From: Candidatus Melainabacteria bacterium
GTDB taxonomy: Bacteria; Cyanobacteriota; Vampirovibrionia; Obscuribacterales; Obscuribacteraceae
Direction: 5' to 3'
Length of the DNA stretch: 11,896 nt
Assembly: GCA_003175915.1 (NCBI GenBank)
Contig: PSRH01000140.1
Coordinates: 1-11,896, forward strand
In this document: positions 1-5,501 of the stretch, piece after piece
How the letters are laid out: every line of letters begins with the position of its first letter
Numbering within the stretch: position 1 is the stretch's first letter
Program-made: the position numbers and the translations under genes
The notes under the pieces: generated by a model
What the model saw: only the letters and a program-made list of their open reading frames with translations
Databases searched by the model: none
Told to the model about the DNA's origin: nothing

Positions 1-214
1 GGCATATCTGCTTTTTTTAAGGGGCGAGCGACTAAAGGCGGACGATCTGGGTACATACCGATATTAGTAAGAGCAGGTTGGAGCCGGTCGTCCAGACACT
101 TTCAAGGATGATCATTGCTAGTAAAAGAGTGTGCTTGGCCCAGAGAAATTTCAGATATCATTCAAAGCGAGATGGTATTGCTAGCCCTGAGCTCTTAGAA
201 TCGAAGGCCTTTCA
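1..214. other. Non-coding or unassigned left edge, upstream of the response regulator
   Basis: No convincing gene is seen here. Forward frame 1 is open from the window edge to a TGA near 117, so it could be the last ~37 codons of an upstream gene, but the peptide resembles nothing I recognise. The rest is the leader of the response regulator. No clear -35/-10 pair stands out. The octamer ATTGCTAG occurs twice (114-121 and 177-184), 63 bp apart, which may be chance. Confidence 0.4.
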
Positions 215-916
215 ATGGATGCAACAACAGCAAGCCGCCCGATCAATATCTTCATAGTTGAGGATTATGAGATCACCCGTGTCGGCTTGAGGCTGACCTT
301 AGGCCAGGTGGGGGATTTCAAAATCGTCGGTGAGGCTGAGGATGGGCAAAGCGCTGTGCAAAAGGTGATTGAATCTGGGGCTGATGTCGTGCTCATGGAC
401 ATAGGCTTACCAGTGCTCGATGGCATTGACGCGACGCGCCAGATCAAGTCTCAAAGTCCTGAAACTAAAGTGATCATGCTTACCTCCCATGACAACGATC
501 GTGACGTGTTTGCTGCCCTCAGCGCCGGAGCAGATGGCTATTGTTTGAAAGAAGTGGGAAGCAGCCAGCTGGCTAATGCCATCCGGGCCGTATTCGAAGG
601 AGTGGCCTGGCTGGATGCCGGGATCGCGCGCAAAGTTCTGAAAGCGTGTAGCAACATTAATGCCGGTGCCGCACCACCGGTGGTGAGCAATGGATCGACC
701 AGAATGAAAGCCAGTTATACTGTCTCGCCCCTCTCGCAGCGCGAGCTGGACGTACTCCTTCTCGTGGTTGAGGGGCAAAGCAACCAAGAAATTGCCGATA
801 AGCTTGTTCTCAGCGTGGAAACGGTGAAGACCCACATGCGTCACATCATGGAAAAGCTAGCCGTTACCGACCGCACTCAGGCTGCCGTCAAAGCTATGCG
901 GGAAGGCATTGTCTGA
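215..916 (+). CDS. NarL/LuxR-family response regulator (orphan)
   Basis: This is a two-component response regulator that should act in the cytoplasm as a phosphorylation-dependent transcription factor. Residues ~10-130 form a CheY-like receiver: acidic pair E16-D17, phospho-acceptor D62 in LMDIGLP, switch T90 in MLTS and conserved K112 in YCLKE. Residues ~171-233 form a GerE/LuxR helix-turn-helix (LSQRELDVL, then NQEIADKL and VETVKTHMRHIMEKL). A Ser/Pro/Ala linker (~145-170) joins the two. The length of 233 residues is slightly above the usual 210-220 because of this linker. The ATG has only a weak SD-like GAAGG upstream. No histidine kinase lies beside it, so it is an orphan in this window and its kinase and target genes are unknown. 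The next gene, htpX, is convergent and ends 16 bp away. The family call is secure; the regulon cannot be inferred. Confidence 0.93.
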   Translation: MDATTASRPINIFIVEDYEITRVGLRLTLGQVGDFKIVGEAEDGQSAVQKVIESGADVVLMDIGLPVLDGIDATRQIKSQSPETKVIMLTSHDNDRDVFAALSAGADGYCLKEVGSSQLANAIRAVFEGVAWLDAGIARKVLKACSNINAGAAPPVVSNGSTRMKASYTVSPLSQRELDVLLLVVEGQSNQEIADKLVLSVETVKTHMRHIMEKLAVTDRTQAAVKAMREGIV

Positions 917-925
917 GAATGACGA

Positions 926-940
926 TGAGCGTTTAGCTCA
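926..940. other. Small hairpin at the convergent junction
   Basis: A perfect 5-bp inverted repeat, TGAGC-GTTTA-GCTCA, lies between the response regulator and htpX and contains the htpX stop codon in its loop. No T-tract follows on either strand, so it does not meet the usual definition of an intrinsic terminator. It may still be a weak bidirectional stop or chance. Confidence 0.2.
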
Positions 941-1784
941 GTTGGCTCTGGGCCATTTTCTCAAGCCGGGCGATTCTTTCGGCTGTAGATGGATGAGTGG
1001 AGAAGAGATTGGCACACCAGTTGCCCGGGTCCGGCTTCATGATATAAAGCGAAGATAGGGCTGGATTGGCTTCGGTGAAAGGTACTACCTTGCTCGCCTG
1101 GTCGACTTTTTCAAGAGCACTGGCTAGCTCTAGCGGTTCCTTACACATGCGCGCCCCGGTAGCGTCAGCTTCAAACTCGCGCGTGCGGGAGACGGCCAAC
1201 TGGACAAGCGAAGCGGCTATGGGAGCAAGAAGGATCAGCAAGAAAAAGGCAATGGGATTGCGATTGGCTTGGCCGTCTCTGGAGCCGTAGAGGGCTTGTT
1301 GCTGAGCGAATTGAGCAAGAGCGATGATTGCTCCAGCCATAACGGCAGCGATTGTGGTGATCAGGATATCGCGGTTGCGCACGTGGCCCAGCTCATGGGC
1401 AAGGACGGAGATCAGCTCATCGCGATCGAGAATGCGCATGATTCCTTCCGTAACTGCGATTGCCGAATGTTTGGGATCGCGACCAGTGGCAAAGGCGTTC
1501 GCTGCCTGGGAAGGAATGATATGGATGGTTGGAACCGGCAAATTCGCTCTCTGAGCAAGAGTTTCGACAATGGCATAAAGCTCAGGAGCCTGCGAGCGCT
1601 CGACCGGCTGAGCACCGGACATCTTTAAGGCCAACGGTGCAGAAAACCAGAAGCTTACGACGTTTGTGATCAAGGCGAAAATCAAGGCAATGATCATACC
1701 CTGCTGGCCGCCGAAATAATTGCCAATAGCGATCATGAATCCTGACAGGATGCCGAGCAAAAGAATCGTCTTAAGAAAATTCAT
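933..1784 (-). CDS. htpX: Protease HtpX homolog, M48 membrane zinc metalloprotease
   Basis: HtpX is an inner-membrane zinc endopeptidase that helps degrade misfolded membrane proteins and overlaps in function with FtsH. At 283 residues it has the family's normal length. The start MNFLKTILLL is typical. Two N-terminal membrane segments (~5-22 and ~28-50) precede the catalytic region: NAFATG at 96-101, zinc motif HELGH at 130-134 followed by D139, then two more hydrophobic segments (~140-160 and ~178-198). The third ligand E203 lies in the EFEAD motif (203-207), and the C-terminal STHPSTAERIARL motif (~262-274) is intact. All known catalytic residues are present, so it should be active. A GGGG about 12 nt before the ATG is a weak SD. 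It stands alone on its strand, convergent with the response regulator. A second, degenerate M48-like gene lies at 8760-9419. Confidence 0.96.
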   Translation of the reverse strand: MNFLKTILLLGILSGFMIAIGNYFGGQQGMIIALIFALITNVVSFWFSAPLALKMSGAQPVERSQAPELYAIVETLAQRANLPVPTIHIIPSQAANAFATGRDPKHSAIAVTEGIMRILDRDELISVLAHELGHVRNRDILITTIAAVMAGAIIALAQFAQQQALYGSRDGQANRNPIAFFLLILLAPIAASLVQLAVSRTREFEADATGARMCKEPLELASALEKVDQASKVVPFTEANPALSSLYIMKPDPGNWCANLFSTHPSTAERIARLEKMAQSQLS

Positions 1785-1813
1785 AGCGATTTAGCCCCGT
1801 AGTCACCTGATTC

Positions 1814-1841
1814 AATCTAGCTTTCTCTGTCGATCGGGCAA
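1814..1841 (-). promoter_or_regulatory. Putative sigma70-type promoter of htpX
   Basis: On the minus strand TTGCCC (1836-1841) is followed after 16 bp by TAGATT (1814-1819), about 30 bp before the htpX start codon. The match to TTGACA/TATAAT is moderate. No CIRCE element or clear CpxR-type box was seen nearby. Confidence 0.3.
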
Positions 1842-1998
1842 GCTTTTTTCGCTGAAGTATTAATCATTAGTCGGCGGCATTGCCCCACCAAGCAGAAATG
1901 ACGAGCGTTTGCTCAGTATGCTCCGAGATTTGCTGTTGGCAAAAGAAGCGAAAGAGATGGCAACGCTTTTCCGTCCGACACTTTTCTACCGCAATTGG

Positions 1999-2030
1999 GC
2001 TTGAGGTGCATAAACCCTTGGGCCTCAAGC
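1999..2030. repeat. 8-bp perfect inverted repeat in the htpX-TPR gap
   Basis: GCTTGAGG (1999-2006) pairs exactly with CCTCAAGC (2023-2030) across a 16-nt spacer. No T-run follows, so it is not a standard terminator. It could be an operator with widely spaced half-sites, a hairpin in an untranslated leader, or chance. Confidence 0.35.
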
Positions 2031-2179
2031 GTTTCGTGCCAAGCGACAAGAGCGGCTAAGGATGAGCCTAGACCGCGTATATATAAAGCGGCTCTAACTA
2101 ATATATTCGGCTCTTTAATTTATTCTCGGCATCGTCTGGCCAAGGCGTTAAATCTTGGGTTGGTGGGAAAAAAGTAGAT

Positions 2180-2195
2180 GGCGTTGAACGTTGAA
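2180..2195 (+). repeat. 7-bp tandem duplication (CGTTGAA x2) at the start of the TPR gene
   Basis: Two copies of CGTTGAA lie head to tail at about 2182-2195. An ATG at 2178 just before them opens a frame that stops after 13 codons at 2217-2219. Deleting one copy would join that ATG directly to the TPR frame, giving ATG GCG TTG AAC GAG GCT. The duplication therefore decides whether the gene has an ATG or a TTG start. Confidence 0.7.
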
Positions 2196-2910
2196 CGAGG
2201 CTCCAACCTTGACAGATAGTTGGGAAAAATATCGCACTGATGCGGACAAGGCGATCAGGGCAGGCAACGATCCTGATGCGGAAGCATTTCTTTTCGCTGC
2301 TTTGCAGGAAGCTGAGCAAATGCCTGATGGCGATGAACGGCGGACCGTTTCTTTAGAGTCGTTGGCCGAATTTTACTGGAATCAACAGAAGCACTTTCAG
2401 GCTGAGGTGCTTTGCCGGCGCATTCTTAATACCTACGAGAAAGCTCTGGGCAAAGATCATATCGATGTGGCCATTTTGGCCAACAATCTGGCCATGCTCT
2501 GCCATCTCCAGAAGAAATATATTGATGCCGAGACTCTTTATAAGCAAACGCTTTCGATCAAGACGCGAGTGCTCGGCCCCAATCACCCCGACGTGATTAA
2601 GGTTCTAGAGAATTACGCCAACTTGTTGATGGCTACTCACCGTGCCGCTGAGGCCGAGCATCTGAAAGTATGTGCTCAGAGCATCACTAATGGACGCTGG
2701 CGACGTTCCGGCACCTGGAAGGCCTTCGAACGGACCGACGACAGTAGTCTTACCAATGAGGCAAGAGAGCCGGAATTATTAGAAGCTGCCGAGCCGGTAG
2801 CTGTGGCTTCAGCCGCCAGATTCACACCGCAGCCAAATAATGTGGTTGATATCATCGACGATGAAGTCGAGTTTCGAATCAACGAATTCGACACCAAAAC
2901 GCTGCCTTAG
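2191..2910 (+). CDS. Kinesin-light-chain-type tetratricopeptide repeat protein
   Basis: This TPR protein of up to 239 residues is probably a cytosolic protein-interaction scaffold; its partner is unknown. An Ala-Glu pair recurs at residues 30/31, 71/72, 113/114 and 155/156, a spacing of about 42 residues that is typical of kinesin-light-chain (TPR_10/TPR_12) repeats. The repeats cover residues ~25-160, with hallmark stretches ALGKDHIDVAILANNLA and VLGPNHPDV. The tail (~165-239) is Ala/Glu/Asp-rich, looks disordered and ends in an acidic stretch. No signal peptide or membrane segment is seen. The start is uncertain: an in-frame stop at 2185 limits it to TTG 2191 or TTG 2209. The latter has GAGG 8 nt upstream and would give 233 residues. 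An ATG at 2178 is out of frame because of a 7-bp duplication. It is convergent with the TetR gene 19 bp away. Confidence 0.85.
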   Translation: MNEAPTLTDSWEKYRTDADKAIRAGNDPDAEAFLFAALQEAEQMPDGDERRTVSLESLAEFYWNQQKHFQAEVLCRRILNTYEKALGKDHIDVAILANNLAMLCHLQKKYIDAETLYKQTLSIKTRVLGPNHPDVIKVLENYANLLMATHRAAEAEHLKVCAQSITNGRWRRSGTWKAFERTDDSSLTNEAREPELLEAAEPVAVASAARFTPQPNNVVDIIDDEVEFRINEFDTKTLP

Positions 2911-2929
2911 CTACCCGGTTTATTGAGGA

Positions 2930-3529
2930 TCAGGGCACGAGGATGTGCTCAAAGAGCAGGCGCTCGACAGCGTGCAGCGGTTCAATTGTTTTGGCCGTCT
3001 TAGCACGTACGAAAGCACCGCTCCATACGCTAAGGAACAACTCAGCCAGATCGTCGCCATTATACTTTTTGCTGATTTCGCCCCTCTGTTGTCCTTCTCT
3101 TATGCAGTCAGCAAAGCGACGATGTGATTCTCCCTGAATCTCCAGTAGGCGCTTGCGAAATACTTCGCTCTGATCCGACATTTCCTGGCTGAGATTGCCG
3201 ATTAAGCAACCTTTCCGGCAATTAAGCGATTGAAAATTGCTGACCGCCAGGCGACAAAATCCTTTCAATCGGGAAAGCGGGCTAAGAGAACGATCCCCTA
3301 AAGTTTTATCGAGTTTCTCTTTGTGGCCCTCAGCAAAGTGATCGATTATCTTCAGACCAAAATCTTCCTTGCTTTCAAAATAATGATAAAAGGAACCCTT
3401 AGGGACACCAGTGCGTTTCAGCACTTCCATGATGCCGGTGTTGTTGTAACCCTTCTCCAACATGATTTCGATGCCGCTTTCAAGCAAAAGCGTTTTGGTA
3501 GATTCTTTAGTAGCCAACTGGCTTGTCAC
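2930..3529 (-). CDS. TetR/AcrR-family repressor, NemR-like
   Basis: This is a 199-residue TetR-family repressor. The N-terminal helix-turn-helix (~10-56) includes GIMEVLKRTGVPKGSFYHYF and the KEDFG that usually follows. The C-terminal ligand domain matches the NemR/AcuR-like group. It carries GCLIGNLSQE, where C108 falls at the place of the bleach-sensing Cys106 of E. coli NemR, and RAKTAKTIEPL, where K177 falls at the place of Lys175, recalled from that family as the sulfenamide partner. Other cysteines are C92, C104 and C142. This suggests electrophile or oxidant sensing, but it is an inference. The start is GTG at 3527-3529, set by a perfect AGGAGG 8 nt upstream. The gene is divergent from the FIST gene, and a palindrome inside its own promoter indicates autoregulation. 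No NemA-like reductase or glyoxalase target is nearby. Confidence 0.9.
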   Translation of the reverse strand: MTSQLATKESTKTLLLESGIEIMLEKGYNNTGIMEVLKRTGVPKGSFYHYFESKEDFGLKIIDHFAEGHKEKLDKTLGDRSLSPLSRLKGFCRLAVSNFQSLNCRKGCLIGNLSQEMSDQSEVFRKRLLEIQGESHRRFADCIREGQQRGEISKKYNGDDLAELFLSVWSGAFVRAKTAKTIEPLHAVERLLFEHILVP

Positions 3530-3553
3530 GATGGTTGCCTCCTGGTTATTAAC

Positions 3554-3583
3554 AGATTAGACCAGTCGTCTAGGGTATGTCAA
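3554..3583 (-). promoter_or_regulatory. Promoter of the TetR gene
   Basis: On the minus strand a consensus -35 TTGACA (3578-3583) is followed after 18 bp by -10 TAATCT (3554-3559). Transcription would start roughly 15-20 nt before the GTG start codon, leaving a short leader with AGGAGG. The spacer holds the palindromic operator. Confidence 0.6.
3558..3572. promoter_or_regulatory. Palindromic TetR operator candidate TAGACCAGTCGTCTA
   Basis: Half-sites TAGAC and GTCTA are exact inverted copies separated by 5 bp, and the centre is nearly symmetric too. The site fills the spacer between the -35 and -10 boxes of the TetR promoter, the classical position for steric repression. TAGAC/GTCTA half-sites are also what I recall for NemR-type regulators, which agrees with the protein. 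It lies about 60 bp upstream of the candidate -10 of the divergent FIST gene, so an effect on that gene is possible but less direct. Confidence 0.65.
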
Positions 3584-3634
3584 CAGTTGGCACGAAGTTT
3601 AGGAAGCCTTCGTCATTTACTGCGCTAAAACATC

Positions 3635-3640
3635 TATATT
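3635..3640 (+). promoter_or_regulatory. Possible -10 box for the FIST gene
   Basis: TATATT lies 30 bp before the FIST start codon and matches TATAAT at 5 of 6 positions. No good -35 is found 16-18 bp upstream, so the promoter may be weak, activator-dependent or read by another sigma factor. Confidence 0.3.
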
Positions 3641-3669
3641 TGGGAAGCATTGCTCTTTGAGGTGTGCGA

Positions 3670-4890
3670 ATGAAGTGGGCTTCAGTATTATCCCGTTCCC
3701 AGTCAGCTAACGGGTTCGATTGGCAAGAGCTAGTCGACACGGCTGTGCTTGAGGTTAAAGCGAAGTTGGGAAGTGAAAAGCCTGATCTGGTTTTGGTCTT
3801 CATTGCAGCCCAGTTATCCGAGCACTGCGAAGAAATCGCCAAGGAAATCAAGGCTCAGCTTGCCCCCAAAGCCCTAGTCGGTTGTTCGGCCGGTGGACTG
3901 ATAGGCGGTGGTTTGGAAGTTGAACAGGAAGCCGGAATCGCCCTTTGTGCGGCAGTTATGCCCGGGGTCCATCTAAAGGCCTTCCATTTAGATGACAAGA
4001 AATTGCCCGATCTGGATGCCGGACCAGCAAGTTGGGAAAACCTGGTTGGCTTCAAGGGCGATGAAGAGCCATTCTTTATCCTCTTACCGGACCCATTCAC
4101 CTTTCGCGTAGAGGCGCTGGTGGAGGGCTTGGATTTTGCCTTCCCCAATTCGAAAAAAATCGGCGGGCTGGCAAGTGGCGCCAGCCAACCTGGAAAGAAC
4201 GCGCTTTTGCTGAACGATAGAGTGTTCAGAAAGGGTCTGGTTGGTGTAGGGTGTTCCGGTAACGTCGTCTTGGAAACGATTGTCGCTCAAGGCTGCAAGC
4301 CGGTTGGGCGTCCGCTCAGGGTGAGCGAATGCGACAACAACGTCTTGATTGAGTTGGATGGCAAGCCAGCTGTCACTGCCCTTAAAGAAGTGTTGGAGAA
4401 TATGAGCGAACAGGAGCAATCCCTGGCCCGTCATTCTCTCTTTCTTGGGGTGGTTATGGATGAATTTAAGTCGGAGTTCAAAAGCGGCGATTTTCTCATC
4501 CGTAATATCATTGGCATTGAGCCAAAATCAGGGGCGTTGGTAGTCGGTGAGGTCCTCCGCAACGAAAGAACGGTGCAATTCCACGTGCGCGATGCCGCCA
4601 GTTCTTCGGAAGATCTGCGCATGCTCCTCAAGGGCTATGTGGAGCAAAGCGCCGAGAGCGGCAAAGGTGAAGGAGCCTTGCTTTTCTCCTGTCTTGGCAG
4701 GGGCACATACCTCTATGGTCAAGCCAATCACGACACGGATGGATTTAAAGCCTACATCGGTGATATACCTCTAAGTGGATTCTTTTGTAATGGCGAAATA
4801 GGACCGGTTGGTGGTAAGACCTTTGTCCACGGCTATACTTCTTCTTTTGGAATCTTCAAAGAAAAAGAGAAAGCGGGCGGAAAGTGCTAG
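3670..4890 (+). CDS. FIST-domain sensory protein (FIST_N + FIST_C)
   Basis: FIST domains are predicted small-ligand sensors, sometimes fused to or encoded beside signalling proteins; the ligand, possibly an amino acid, is not established. The FIST_N region covers roughly residues 25-230, with LVLVFIAAQLS (~41-50), VGCSAGGLIGGG (~70-81) and IGGLASG (~164-170). FIST_C follows to ~395, with LFSCLGRG (~338-345) and the signature GFFCNGEIGPVGG (~370-382) before the FVHGYTSSF end. At 406 residues it is a stand-alone FIST protein with no kinase, GGDEF or methyl-accepting domain, and it has no signal peptide, so it is cytosolic. GAGG lies 7 nt before ATG 3670, which I prefer over the in-frame GTG at 3664. 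It is divergent from the TetR gene and is the first gene of a four-gene co-directional run; the next gene starts 22 bp downstream. It could feed ligand information to an unlinked signalling partner. Confidence 0.88.
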   Translation: MKWASVLSRSQSANGFDWQELVDTAVLEVKAKLGSEKPDLVLVFIAAQLSEHCEEIAKEIKAQLAPKALVGCSAGGLIGGGLEVEQEAGIALCAAVMPGVHLKAFHLDDKKLPDLDAGPASWENLVGFKGDEEPFFILLPDPFTFRVEALVEGLDFAFPNSKKIGGLASGASQPGKNALLLNDRVFRKGLVGVGCSGNVVLETIVAQGCKPVGRPLRVSECDNNVLIELDGKPAVTALKEVLENMSEQEQSLARHSLFLGVVMDEFKSEFKSGDFLIRNIIGIEPKSGALVVGEVLRNERTVQFHVRDAASSSEDLRMLLKGYVEQSAESGKGEGALLFSCLGRGTYLYGQANHDTDGFKAYIGDIPLSGFFCNGEIGPVGGKTFVHGYTSSFGIFKEKEKAGGKC

Positions 4891-4912
4891 TCGCTTAAGC
4901 AAGGAGGGGAGT

Positions 4913-5431
4913 TTGAAAAGAGGCTGTATTCCTCTGTGTCGGGCGAACTTTATGACGATGACGTTGGGCCTGGTACTGGTTGCGATGCCTTGTACTCTTG
5001 CCCATCAACCGGCCAAAAAAACTGAGAGTGTAAGCCCCAGTGCTGCTGTGGATAATCGGGAAAGCCAGGCCTTTCTTGCCAATTTGAGAGGGCGTGTTCT
5101 CAATAACTGGCTTTTGCCGGATGGCAAGAATGTCGTGGTTCTTGTGGCCACTGTCAACGGCCACGGTGATGTCACCGATGTCAGCACAAGCGAGAGCACA
5201 GCCGACCCGTTGGCAATCGAAGCGGCCAGAAACGCCTTTGAGAAATCACAGCCGCTCGGGCTATTACCCTCAAGATACGCCGGCGATTGCAAAATCACTC
5301 TTACCTTCACGTCCAATGTCGATCCGCACGGCGATAGCACTTCTGACCTAACCAGCCGCATCGACCTAATCAAAACCAGCACAAACGAAGGGAAACAAGG
5401 AACCGGCGCTCAAGCTGCGACCGGACAGTAG
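4913..5431 (+). CDS. Exported protein with a TonB C-terminal-like domain
   Basis: The start is TTG at 4913, set by AAGGAGGGG a few nt upstream; a longer reading from ATG 4808 would overlap the FIST gene by 83 bp and put charged sequence before the signal. From TTG the product has 172 residues. It begins with a signal peptide: basic residues, the hydrophobic stretch MTLGLVLVAM (~16-25), then a likely cleavage after TLA-30. Residues ~50-133 resemble the TonB_C/TonB_2 fold: FLANLRGRVLNNWLLPDG, alternating hydrophobics VVVLVATV, GHGDVTDV, and ADPLAIEAARNAFEKSQP before the LP and a final beta strand. A Ser/Thr/Gln-rich tail ends the protein. Unlike true TonB it lacks a proline-rich spacer and, if cleaved, a membrane anchor, so energy transduction is unlikely. 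It may be a periplasmic binding or scaffold module. It sits 22 bp after the FIST gene and 70 bp before the MEMO-AMMECR1 gene. Confidence 0.72.
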   Translation: MKRGCIPLCRANFMTMTLGLVLVAMPCTLAHQPAKKTESVSPSAAVDNRESQAFLANLRGRVLNNWLLPDGKNVVVLVATVNGHGDVTDVSTSESTADPLAIEAARNAFEKSQPLGLLPSRYAGDCKITLTFTSNVDPHGDSTSDLTSRIDLIKTSTNEGKQGTGAQAATGQ

Positions 5432-5501
5432 ATAACCGAAGAGGTCTTTCCATTGGAAGCCCAGCCTCAAAGCAAAGGACCAGGTATGGATTGGTGGCGC
5501 A

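Larger units (their letters stand above)
1785..2190. other. 406-bp intergenic region between htpX and the TPR gene
   Basis: The two flanking genes are divergent, so both promoters should lie here. Besides the htpX promoter candidate and the inverted repeat at 1999-2030, an AT-rich TATATATAAA stretch near 2078-2087 could supply a -10 for the TPR gene, but no good -35 lies in front of it. Short open frames exist on both strands, but they lack a ribosome site and family resemblance. I assign no gene. Confidence 0.4.

Noticed and set aside
1..117. Open forward frame at the left edge, possible 3' end of a gene
   Set aside because: Only ~37 codons, no family resemblance, and another frame is also open for ~20 codons. 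It cannot be told from chance.
1850..2177. Small genes in the htpX-TPR gap on either strand
   Set aside because: The open frames are about 60 codons, lack an SD and show no recognisable protein features.
3593..3612. CGAAG/CTTCG inverted repeat as a second operator before the FIST gene
   Set aside because: Only 5 bp per arm with a 10-nt spacer and no relation to promoter boxes. Likely chance.
4808..4912. Longer start (ATG 4808) for the TonB-C-like protein
   Set aside because: It would overlap the FIST gene by 83 bp and place a Lys/Arg-rich stretch before the signal peptide. TTG 4913 has a much better SD.
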